A stretch of DNA of 64,000 nucleotides. Source: Actinomycetota bacterium (GTDB taxonomy: Bacteria; Actinomycetota; Acidimicrobiia; IMCC26256; PALSA-610). The position numbers were made by a program, and so were the translations under genes. The stretch is from contig SXHN01000031.1 in the NCBI GenBank assembly GCA_005773635.1, positions 26,463 to 90,462 of the forward strand, in the 5' to 3' direction. Positions 8,151 through 16,071 of the stretch are shown one piece after another. Every line of letters begins with the position of its first letter. Positions within the stretch are counted from its first letter, which is position 1. The notes below the pieces were generated by a model that was given only the letters and a program-made list of their open reading frames with translations, had not been told where the DNA came from and made no database searches.

Positions 8151-10103
8151 TCAATCGACAATTACCAGGACCGCGCCCGTTTCGACCTGATCTCCTACCG
8201 ACACTCGCACCTCGCTCACGATCCCTCCGTGAGGCGCCTTGATCGCGTGTTCCATCTTCATTGCCTCCAACGCGACGAGTACATCTCCTGCTTTCACGGT
8301 TTCGCCCACGGTCGCGTGCACCGCGATGACGGAACCGGGCAATGGCGAACGCAACGAACCGACTGCGGCTTGCAGCAGCGGCATCGGGTAACGCGACACC
8401 TCGTTCAATACACACGAGCCGAGCGCGCTATCGACGTAGGTGACCAGCCCGTAAGCATGTACCAAATAGCTGCGCCGTATCCCGTCGATCGTCAATGCCA
8501 CTTCGGAGCCGTCGACTACCGGATCAACCACCGCGATATCTATCGAGTCGATCGTCACGATGCATGAGCCATCACGAGCCCACCGATACTCGACTGTGAA
8601 CTCCGCGCCTTCGCAGGTCCAATCGCAGCGTTGAGGCGCACCGCCAACATTGCGAAACCCTGCACCGATCGGGCTTTTGCGCGCACTCGCCGCGGCAAGC
8701 GTCGCGGCTATCGCATTCGGCTTCAGCACTTCACTGCTCATGTCGCATGCGCCGAGCACGGATGGATCGTGGCGATCGTAAAACCCCGTATCGGTCTGGC
8801 CAGCTTCGAAGTCTGCGTGCTCCAGTGTGCGCACCAACAGATCGCGGTTGGTGACGACACCATGGATCTGCGCGCGCCGCAGCGCTCCGACAACCTTACC
8901 GACCGCTTCGTGACGGGTCGGCGCCCATGCGATCACTTTCGCGAGCATGGCGTCGTAGAACGTACTAACGGCAGAACCCGCTTCGTAACCGGAATCGACG
9001 CGCACACCTTCACCGTTGACTTCGAAGCGGTCCAGCGTGCCGCTCATCGGAACGAACCCCGCGGGCACGTCTTCGGCATAAAGCCGGGCCTCGACCGCAT
9101 GGCCGCTGCTCGTTGCTTGCATAGCGGCCTCAGGCAGCGCCGCTCCTTGTGCGACATCTATTTGGAGTTGCACCAAGTCCAGACCAGTGATCAGTTCGGT
9201 GACCGGGTGTTCGACCTGCAATCTGGTATTGACTTCAAGGAAGAAGAATTCTCCACTCGGAGCCATCACAAATTCAACAGTGCCCGCACCTACGTAGTCG
9301 ATCGCCTTCGCAGCCGCAACGGCCGCCGCACCAAGCTCTTCACGTCGCGCGGGAGTCACCGCTGTCGATGGTGCTTCCTCGATGATCTTTTGGTGACGGC
9401 GCTGTATCGAACACTCGCGTTCAAAGAGATGCACAACGTTGCCATGAGTGTCGCCGAATATCTGTACCTCGATGTGGCGCGGCGACTCAACGTAGCGTTC
9501 CAGAAACACCAAGCCGTTTCCAAACGCAGCCGCAGCTTCGCGTTGCGCGCCCGCAACCGCGTCAGCGAGTTCATCTATTTCGCGCACGATGCGCATTCCG
9601 CGCCCGCCTCCACCGAATGCGGCCTTCACCAAGATTGGCAACCCAATTTCTTTGGCTACAGCCACCAGGACAGCATCATTCATGGCCCCGTCGATCGTGT
9701 GGCCTCGCAACACCGGCACTCCGGCATCGGCCATCAGGCTTTTGGCGGCAACCTTGCTGCCCATGGCGTCGATCGCTTCGGGCGACGGCCCCACGAATAC
9801 CACTCCCGCGGCCGCGCACGATCGAGCGAACTCAGCGTTTTCACTCAAGAAGCCGTAACCCGGATGAATGGCGTCGACACCGAGCCGCTTGGCACCTTCG
9901 AGAATCAAGTCGCCGCGAAGATACGTATCCGCGGCAGCGTTGCCAGGTAGGCGGATGGCCTCGTCGGCGTCGCCCAAATGCGGCGCGCCCGCATCAGCGT
10001 CTGAATAGATCGCCACGGTGGCGATGTTCATCGCTCGAGCTGAACGTATGACCCGGCGAGCAATCTCTGCGCGGTTGGCCACTAACAGTTTGCGAATGAT
10101 CAT
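8151..10103 (-). CDS. acyl-CoA carboxylase alpha subunit (biotin carboxylase + BCCP)
   Basis: A 650-aa subunit with a biotin carboxylase at residues 1-450 (IIRKLLVANRAEIARRVIRSA, HPGYGFLSENAEFA, glycine-rich FGGGGRGMRIV, EVNTRLQVEHPVTE) and a C-terminal biotinyl domain. The biotin attachment site is E-A-M-K-M near residue 616. The middle region resembles the BT domain of 3-methylcrotonyl/propionyl-type enzymes. It makes carboxybiotin from bicarbonate and ATP for the beta subunit encoded 11 nt upstream. The true acyl-CoA (methylcrotonyl, geranyl, propionyl or other) cannot be fixed from the sequence alone. Confidence 0.9.
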   Translation of the reverse strand: MIIRKLLVANRAEIARRVIRSARAMNIATVAIYSDADAGAPHLGDADEAIRLPGNAAADTYLRGDLILEGAKRLGVDAIHPGYGFLSENAEFARSCAAAGVVFVGPSPEAIDAMGSKVAAKSLMADAGVPVLRGHTIDGAMNDAVLVAVAKEIGLPILVKAAFGGGGRGMRIVREIDELADAVAGAQREAAAAFGNGLVFLERYVESPRHIEVQIFGDTHGNVVHLFERECSIQRRHQKIIEEAPSTAVTPARREELGAAAVAAAKAIDYVGAGTVEFVMAPSGEFFFLEVNTRLQVEHPVTELITGLDLVQLQIDVAQGAALPEAAMQATSSGHAVEARLYAEDVPAGFVPMSGTLDRFEVNGEGVRVDSGYEAGSAVSTFYDAMLAKVIAWAPTRHEAVGKVVGALRRAQIHGVVTNRDLLVRTLEHADFEAGQTDTGFYDRHDPSVLGACDMSSEVLKPNAIAATLAAASARKSPIGAGFRNVGGAPQRCDWTCEGAEFTVEYRWARDGSCIVTIDSIDIAVVDPVVDGSEVALTIDGIRRSYLVHAYGLVTYVDSALGSCVLNEVSRYPMPLLQAAVGSLRSPLPGSVIAVHATVGETVKAGDVLVALEAMKMEHAIKAPHGGIVSEVRVSVGDQVETGAVLVIVD

Positions 10104-10114
10104 GGTCGTTGCCC

Positions 10115-11713
10115 CTACATCCGAAATACGCCGTAGCCGCGTTGGCCTACAACTTCGTTGGAATGGATCGCGCTCAACGCCAGCCCCAGCACGGTGCGAG
10201 TATCGCGAGGGTCAATGATGCCATCGTCATACACCTTTCCGCTGTTGAAAAAGGCGTGCGACTCACGTTCGATTTGATCTTCGATGGCTTGACGTTGGAT
10301 CGCATCAGCCGCTTCATCGAAGGGCTTGCCTTGCGACTCAGCGGATTGTCTGGCAACGATCGACATCACTCCCGCAAGTTGTTGGGGGCCCATCACCGCC
10401 ATCTTGGAGTTTGGCCACGCAAACAGAAATCGTGGACCATACGCACGCCCGCACATACCGTAATTTCCTGCTCCGTATGACGCGCCCATGATGACGGTGA
10501 GGTGTGGCACTTTCGAATTCGTGACCGCATTGATCATTTTCGCACCGTCTTTAATGATGCCTGCTTGCTCATAATCTTTCCCGACCATGTAGCCGGTGCA
10601 GTTCTGCAAAAACAACAGCGGTACGTCGGTCTGATTTGCCAACATGATGAATTCCGTTGCTTTCTTGGCTTCCTCCATGAACAGCACCCCCTGGGCATTC
10701 GCGAGAATTCCAATAGGAAATCCATGCAGTGTTGCCCAGCCAGTGAGCAAACTTGTGCCGTAGGTAGGTTTGTATTCGTCGAACTGTGATCCGTCCACAA
10801 GCCGGGCGATCACTTCGCGCGCATCAAAGGGAATTCGCAGGTCAACGCCTACGATTCCGAGAAGATCGTCTTCGTCGTAGACGGGTGCACGCACGGTGCG
10901 CGTCGCTCCCGGACCACGCTTGTGCCAATTGAACGCGGCGACAATTTCTCTTCCGATTCGGAGGCAGTCGAGTTCGTCGCGGGCGAAATAGTCGGAAAGG
11001 CCGGTCACGCGCGAATGCATTTCCGCACCACCAAGCGATTCGTCGTCGCTTACTTCACCGGTCGCCATTTTCACGAGCGGCGGGCCCCCGAGAAACACCT
11101 TGGCCCGTTGATCAACCAGTACTGCATGGTCGCACATTCCGGGTACGTAGGCACCTCCGGCCGTCGAGTTGCCAAAGACCAACGCGATCGTTGGGATACC
11201 GAGCGCGGAAAGTTGTGTTAGGTCGTGAAAGATCTGGCCCGCGGGTACGAAGAGATCCGCTTGCGTCGGTAAATCGGCGCCGCCAGATTCGACCAAATTT
11301 ATGAGGGGCAACCGGTTAATACGAGCAATCTCGAGTGCCCGCAAGTTCTTCTTCAACGTGAACGGGTTCATCGTGCCGCCTCGAACGGTGGGATCGTGCG
11401 CGATAATCACGCATTCGGTGCCTTCCACAATCCCGATTCCCGTCACGATGCTCGCGCCCACATGAAACTGGGTGCCCCACGCAGCTAACGCCGAAAACTC
11501 AAGAAACGGAGCGTCGCGGTCGACGAGCAATTCGATGCGTTCGCGTGCTGTGAGTTTGCCTCGTGCCCGATGCCGAGCGACGTAAGCCTCGCCACCCCCG
11601 CCGACTGCTTTCGCGACCTCAGCTTCGTGTTGCGCCAATAGCGTCAACATGGCCTCACGATTCGCAGCAAATTGCGGTGATCCACGATCTACGAACGATT
11701 CCAAAATCGCCAT
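10115..11713 (-). CDS. acyl-CoA carboxylase beta subunit (carboxyltransferase)
   Basis: A carboxyltransferase of about 532 aa with both crotonase-like halves. RHRARGKLTARERIELLVD and the CoA-binding RGGTMNPFTLKK lie in the N-half, and GNSTAGGAYVPGMCDHAVLV and MGASYGAGNYGMCGRAYGPRF give the oxyanion holes. The sequence is closest by eye to methylcrotonyl/geranyl-CoA carboxylase beta chains. The start is uncertain: ATG 11713 has GAGGAG 12 nt upstream, while GTG 11722 lies only 3 nt from it. It is divergent from an acyl-CoA dehydrogenase, which fits branched-chain or terpenoid acyl-CoA breakdown. Confidence 0.9.
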   Translation of the reverse strand: MAILESFVDRGSPQFAANREAMLTLLAQHEAEVAKAVGGGGEAYVARHRARGKLTARERIELLVDRDAPFLEFSALAAWGTQFHVGASIVTGIGIVEGTECVIIAHDPTVRGGTMNPFTLKKNLRALEIARINRLPLINLVESGGADLPTQADLFVPAGQIFHDLTQLSALGIPTIALVFGNSTAGGAYVPGMCDHAVLVDQRAKVFLGGPPLVKMATGEVSDDESLGGAEMHSRVTGLSDYFARDELDCLRIGREIVAAFNWHKRGPGATRTVRAPVYDEDDLLGIVGVDLRIPFDAREVIARLVDGSQFDEYKPTYGTSLLTGWATLHGFPIGILANAQGVLFMEEAKKATEFIMLANQTDVPLLFLQNCTGYMVGKDYEQAGIIKDGAKMINAVTNSKVPHLTVIMGASYGAGNYGMCGRAYGPRFLFAWPNSKMAVMGPQQLAGVMSIVARQSAESQGKPFDEAADAIQRQAIEDQIERESHAFFNSGKVYDDGIIDPRDTRTVLGLALSAIHSNEVVGQRGYGVFRM

Positions 11714-11832
11714 ACTTCGCACCTACTCCTCAAGCGCCAATCGCACAAACGGCATTGGACTGGACGCGATCGCATCCACGCCGTATGTTATTCACCAATC
11801 ACATCGAGCGTACAAACCTTGCGAGGCTACAT

Positions 11833-12993
11833 ATGGATTTCACCGAGAGCGACGAACACGTGCTGTTACGGGAGGCTGTCCGCTCGGTCGGAGCAAAATT
11901 TGGTCACGAGTACTACGCCAAATGCACAGAGGACGATGTGCGGCCCGAAACTTTGTGGCAGGCCGTTGCCGATCATGGATTCCTCGGGGTACATCTCCCA
12001 GAGCAATACGGAGGTGGCGGTGCTGGCATCTACGAGCTGGCGATCGTCTGTGAGGAACTCGCCGCCGTCGGGGCTCCCCTGCTACTGATCTTGGTGTCGG
12101 CGGCGATATCCGCCGAGGTGATCGCCAAATTCGGCGATGAGGATCAGAAACAGCAGTGGCTACCGGGGCTCGCCACGGGCACCAAAATGGTGTTCGCGAT
12201 CACCGAGCCCGACGCCGGGTCGAACAGCCACCGCATAGCCACTACCGCGACCCGGGACGGCGATGTGTACCGGCTCAACGGCTCGAAGACCTACATCTCG
12301 GGTGTCGACGAAGCACCGCAGGTGCTGGTGGTATGTCGCACCGGATTCGATGAAGATACGGAGCGAGCAAGGCTTTCGTTGTTCGTCGTCGACACTGATG
12401 CGCCTGGTTTGCACCGCACGCTGATTCCTATGGAGATCCGGGCACCCGAAAAGCAGTTTCAGCTATTTTTCGACAACGTGGAAGTGCCCGCCAATCGTCT
12501 GATCGGCGCCGAGGGCGAAGGGTTGCGTCAGGTATTCGAAGGCCTGAATCCTGAACGCATCATGAGCGCAACAATCTGCACTGGCGTCGGGCGCTATGCG
12601 CTCGCATTGGCTGCGCAATACGCGAACGACCGAGCGGTATGGGGCACTCCGATCGGTCGCCATCAAGGCGTGGCGCATCCGCTTGCGATGGCGAAAATCG
12701 AGCTCGAACTCGCCCGTCTCATGACGCAAAAAGCCGCGTGGTCGCACGATCGCGCGACCGATCGCGTAGCTGCAGGAGAAGCCGCCAATATGGCGAAGTA
12801 TGCATCGGCCGAAGCCGGGTTGCATTGTCTTGATCAAGCGATTCAAACTCACGGTGGCAACGGGCTCGCGTCAGAATACGGCCTCGCCGATTTGTGGGGC
12901 ATCGTCCGGCTGCTGAAGATCGCGCCAGTGAGCCGCGAGATGGTGCTCAACTTCGTTTCGACTGCTTCGCTCGGCCTGCCCAAGTCGTATTGA
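11833..12993 (+). CDS. acyl-CoA dehydrogenase
   Basis: A 386-aa flavoprotein with the three-domain acyl-CoA dehydrogenase layout: a helical N-terminus (DFTESDEHVLLREAVRSV), the FAD motif FAITEPDAGSN, the beta-barrel with LNGSKTYISG, and the C-terminal helical domain with QAIQTHGGNGLASEYGLADLW. A catalytic Glu is not identified with certainty. The start at 11833 has GAGG 8 nt upstream, and the ORF-track extension runs into sequence antisense to the carboxylase gene. The 119-bp spacer is shared with the divergent carboxylase operon. The TetR gene 22 bp downstream is a likely regulator. Confidence 0.88.
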   Translation: MDFTESDEHVLLREAVRSVGAKFGHEYYAKCTEDDVRPETLWQAVADHGFLGVHLPEQYGGGGAGIYELAIVCEELAAVGAPLLLILVSAAISAEVIAKFGDEDQKQQWLPGLATGTKMVFAITEPDAGSNSHRIATTATRDGDVYRLNGSKTYISGVDEAPQVLVVCRTGFDEDTERARLSLFVVDTDAPGLHRTLIPMEIRAPEKQFQLFFDNVEVPANRLIGAEGEGLRQVFEGLNPERIMSATICTGVGRYALALAAQYANDRAVWGTPIGRHQGVAHPLAMAKIELELARLMTQKAAWSHDRATDRVAAGEAANMAKYASAEAGLHCLDQAIQTHGGNGLASEYGLADLWGIVRLLKIAPVSREMVLNFVSTASLGLPKSY

Positions 12994-13015
12994 ACATCAG
13001 GCGCTAGGTAGAGCG

Positions 13016-13597
13016 ATGACGACTGCAGCCACAGCTCGAGGTCAAAGAACCCGTGATTCGTTGCTCGCGGCTACCGTCGACCTTGTAGCGCTCCGAGGAT
13101 TTCATGCGGTTGGGATCGCCGATATCGGCGCGGCTGCGGGCGTCAGCGGAGCGGCGATCTACCGTCATTTTACCAACAAGGACGCACTGTTGGTCGCGGT
13201 GTTCGAAAGCGTCGTAGGCGACTTACTCGAAGGCGCGCGAGCCGCTGTCGATCAGCGCGCGGCTCCGAGTGAAGTCCTGCGAGCCCTTATCGATGCACAC
13301 ATTGAGTTTGCGCTTGCAAATCGCACCGTCATCAAGGTGTACGACCAAGAAGCACACAACCTTCCTGCGGCCGACCGCACACGAGTGCGGCGACAACAAC
13401 GAAGCTACGCAAACCTCTGGTTTCAAATTGTGGAGCTGGTACACCCAGATTGGTCCGATTCCGACACCGCCGCCGCGGTGCACGGCGTCTTCGGACTGAT
13501 CAACTCCGTCGCCGATTATCGCATCCGAGGCACCACCTTCGAACACGCGGCGCGCCTTCGAGCCATGGCCGAAAGCGCGCTCGCACTGTCGAGATGA
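13016..13597 (+). CDS. TetR-family transcriptional regulator
   Basis: A 193-aa TetR repressor. The N-terminal helix-turn-helix runs LLAATVDLVALRGFHAVGIADIGAAAGVSGAAIYRHFTNKDALL (residues 16-60). The C-terminal all-helical ligand domain is of the acyl-CoA-responsive type found beside fatty-acid or branched-chain catabolism genes. It lies directly after the acyl-CoA dehydrogenase gene and probably controls it and the divergent carboxylase (inference). A hairpin terminator follows. Confidence 0.85.
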   Translation: MTTAATARGQRTRDSLLAATVDLVALRGFHAVGIADIGAAAGVSGAAIYRHFTNKDALLVAVFESVVGDLLEGARAAVDQRAAPSEVLRALIDAHIEFALANRTVIKVYDQEAHNLPAADRTRVRRQQRSYANLWFQIVELVHPDWSDSDTAAAVHGVFGLINSVADYRIRGTTFEHAARLRAMAESALALSR

Positions 13598-13608
13598 TGA
13601 TCAATATT

Positions 13609-13632
13609 CGATTCAATCGTCGGATTGAATCG
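13609..13632. terminator. hairpin between convergent tetR and protease genes
   Basis: A perfect 10-bp inverted repeat, CGATTCAATC - GTCG - GATTGAATCG, begins just after the TetR stop and also encodes the last residues and stop of the protease on the other strand. It has the position of a bidirectional terminator, although there is no strong T-tract. Confidence 0.55.
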
Positions 13633-15106
13633 TCGCAGTCCCGGTGCTTCGCACGGTCACGACCCCAGCTCCGCTGGCTCCACTCAACTGCACAGTAAAG
13701 ACCTCATCACCCTCAGGAATCCACTCCCGCCGGATACTGATCGTTACCACTTTGCTCGTTTGTGTGGCAGTAAACGTCAGCGCGCCCGATTTCGACGTGA
13801 AATCATTCGCGCCGGCAGAACCGATGTTCGTGGCGTAGTTCACGGTCACCGTTGCGCCGGGCGCATGGTCGAGCGATACCAAGAACTGCGCCTTGACCAC
13901 AGCACCGTTATCGCCTTCGGGAACCGCAACGTCGCCAATACCGAGCTGCAACGCAGCCGAACCGTCGTCGTCGATAATCGTTGCCGTCCCAACTCCGTCC
14001 GCAACGACTGCTGTCGCTGACGGTGCACCAAGGTTGACGGTAAAGCTCTCCGTAGCTTCTAGGGCTGCGTCGCCCTTGACCGATATTGAAATCGTCTTAC
14101 TGATTGCGTTCGGTAGGAACGTGAGGACACCCGACTTTGCAGTGAAATCTGTACCCGACGTTGCGCTCCCTGCGCTCGTCGAATACGGAACAGTTACGGT
14201 CGACGCAGATTTGGCGTTGAGCACGACCGCGAACTTCATTGCTCGCGTGCCCGAATCTCCTTCGAGTACGGTCGCGTTTCCAATTGACAGTTCTGGTAGC
14301 TCTGCGTTAATCACTTGATAGACCCAGTCGGCGTAGGACGACATCCGAGCCCAGATACCAGGGAACGCGGCAAGTGCGCAGCTGTTACCCCAGCTGGTGT
14401 CGCCAACCAACACCGGCGTTGGCGTGTAGGCCACGATTGGTCCACCCGAATCCCCATCACACGCGTCTTTGCCTCCAGCCGCGACTCCTGCGCACAGCAT
14501 GTGGTCGGAGACATACGAGCTCCCGTAGGATCCGCACGCTCCTGTCGGACCGGAACGATCCACCAACTGCACGCCATGCAGATCATCGGGATACTGCGAC
14601 CCCGAGGCCGACATGTTGCCCCAACCGTACGTTGAAAGGCTTTGGTTCAAGACAGGGAAGCTTGGGTCCGTATTCCATGGAATCGTGGTAGCACCCGTCG
14701 CTGGCACCGTGAGGTGCAACAACGCAATATCGCTTGTGGTTGGCCCCGCCAAGTACTGCGGGTTCATGACAACTTGATCGATGGCTTTGCGATCGCCAGC
14801 GGTGTAGGTCGAGAGTTTCGTCTTACCCCACGCAACGTTGATGCTTGCGGCCGTACGCCCAGACACGCAGTGTGCTGCAGTGAGAACCCACTCGACGTGC
14901 ACCAATGAGCCGCCACAAAATTGGGCCGCGTACGGGTCGCTAGTCGCCGAGTTCATCAGCGCAACCGTCCACGGAACGGTGGATGCGTCGGTGATCCCAC
15001 CGCCAATGATCCGAGGCGCCATAAAGGCGGTCGCTTCTCGAGATCCGACCCCGGTCAACATCGCGGCCGTGACCGCGCTTGCTATGACTAACCGCCCAAA
15101 TTTCAT
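13613..15106 (-). CDS. secreted trypsin-like serine protease with two Calx-beta domains
   Basis: A 497-aa secreted protein. A signal peptide covers roughly residues 1-28, and the short propeptide ends at R32. The mature-type N-terminus is I33-I-G-G-G, as in zymogen activation of chymotrypsin-fold proteases. The catalytic triad is H79 (TAAHC), D126 (SDIALL) and S220 (GDSGGP). D214 lies six residues before the Ser, the S1-pocket position that gives trypsin-like Arg/Lys preference. Residues ~290-395 and ~400-497 are two Calx-beta repeats (VLEGDSG, VPEGDNG), calcium-binding adhesion-type modules. ATG 15106 is chosen because the signal peptide starts there. Confidence 0.88.
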   Translation of the reverse strand: MKFGRLVIASAVTAAMLTGVGSREATAFMAPRIIGGGITDASTVPWTVALMNSATSDPYAAQFCGGSLVHVEWVLTAAHCVSGRTAASINVAWGKTKLSTYTAGDRKAIDQVVMNPQYLAGPTTSDIALLHLTVPATGATTIPWNTDPSFPVLNQSLSTYGWGNMSASGSQYPDDLHGVQLVDRSGPTGACGSYGSSYVSDHMLCAGVAAGGKDACDGDSGGPIVAYTPTPVLVGDTSWGNSCALAAFPGIWARMSSYADWVYQVINAELPELSIGNATVLEGDSGTRAMKFAVVLNAKSASTVTVPYSTSAGSATSGTDFTAKSGVLTFLPNAISKTISISVKGDAALEATESFTVNLGAPSATAVVADGVGTATIIDDDGSAALQLGIGDVAVPEGDNGAVVKAQFLVSLDHAPGATVTVNYATNIGSAGANDFTSKSGALTFTATQTSKVVTISIRREWIPEGDEVFTVQLSGASGAGVVTVRSTGTATIQSDD

Positions 15107-15215
15107 TGCTTCGCCGTTTCGTTCAGTGAATTTTCTCGGAACGTAGGCACGGTAACAGAGCAGCATTCGATATTCCAGAGGTTCCGACCCATATTCCCGG
15201 CTGTGGGGCGCACAC

Positions 15216-15965
15216 CTAGCTGGCGGTGACACCGCCGTCGCTCGACACGATGGCACCAGTCATGTTGCGAGCGTCGTCGGAAGCGAGGTACGCGAACAGT
15301 CCGGCAATCTCTTGCGGGGTCGCTGCACCTCGGAACCCTACGTAGGGCTTCACGAGCTCGAAGTCGACGTCGTCGGGGAAACTGAGGCCTTTGACCAGAT
15401 TGGTGCTCACGCCAGCCGGAGCAATCGCGTTCACGCGCAGCGGGCTCTTGATGTACTCCATGGCAAGACTGCGAGTGAGTTGCACAACCGCACCTTTGCT
15501 CATTGAATACGCAACGTTGTAGGCCATTCCCATGAGACCCGCATTCGAAGCGATATTCACGATGTTGCCGTTACGCGCGAGCAAATGCGGGATCGCCGCT
15601 TGCGCCATCCACACCGGACCATTGACGTTCACGGCCATTAGCCGCTCATACTGTTGGGGTGTCATCTCGGTGAAATGCGCCATGAATACGATTCCAGCAA
15701 CGTTGCCAAGAACGTCAAGCGCACCAAGGCGATCAACGCATTCGGCCACCGCAGCGAAACACGCGTCACGATCAGTCACATCAGTGACGCCACCGGTAAT
15801 CGCACCTTCGCCAAGCTCGATCGTTTCGTTCATCGCCGCTTCATTGGCATCGAGCCCGTATACCTGGGCTCCTTCTTGCGCGAGGCGTAGCGAAGTCGCA
15901 CGACCAATCCCTGATCCGGCACCGGTGATCAGCGCAACTTTGCCTTCAAATCGTCGTTGGTTCAT
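15216..15965 (-). CDS. short-chain dehydrogenase/reductase (SDR)
   Basis: A 249-aa classical SDR with the dinucleotide-binding TGAGSGIG near residue 14 and NVAG in place of NNAG. The catalytic residues are Ser in NIASNAG, Tyr-x3-Lys (YSMSK) and the following structural Asn. The first-strand end (LDANEAAM) carries an Asp, which favours NAD over NADP. Start 15965 is chosen because the fold begins there and the 32 upstream residues are unrelated. It is divergent from the flavoprotein gene with about 100 bp between. The substrate is unknown, though an alcohol/ketone step in lipid catabolism is plausible. Confidence 0.85.
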   Translation of the reverse strand: MNQRRFEGKVALITGAGSGIGRATSLRLAQEGAQVYGLDANEAAMNETIELGEGAITGGVTDVTDRDACFAAVAECVDRLGALDVLGNVAGIVFMAHFTEMTPQQYERLMAVNVNGPVWMAQAAIPHLLARNGNIVNIASNAGLMGMAYNVAYSMSKGAVVQLTRSLAMEYIKSPLRVNAIAPAGVSTNLVKGLSFPDDVDFELVKPYVGFRGAATPQEIAGLFAYLASDDARNMTGAIVSSDGGVTAS

Positions 15966-16071
15966 AGCTGCGAAACGTAGCCGCAGGCATGATGCATAGA
16001 CCCAATGCAGACCGATAAGTTGCGACGATGCAGACTCCGTACACAACCAACGACGCAGCAACGATGCTTCG

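Noticed and set aside
8631-9950. 439-aa plus-strand ORF opposite the carboxylase alpha subunit
   Set aside because: It is a shadow ORF: composition is His/Arg-rich with no domain, while the minus strand encodes a full biotin carboxylase with motifs.
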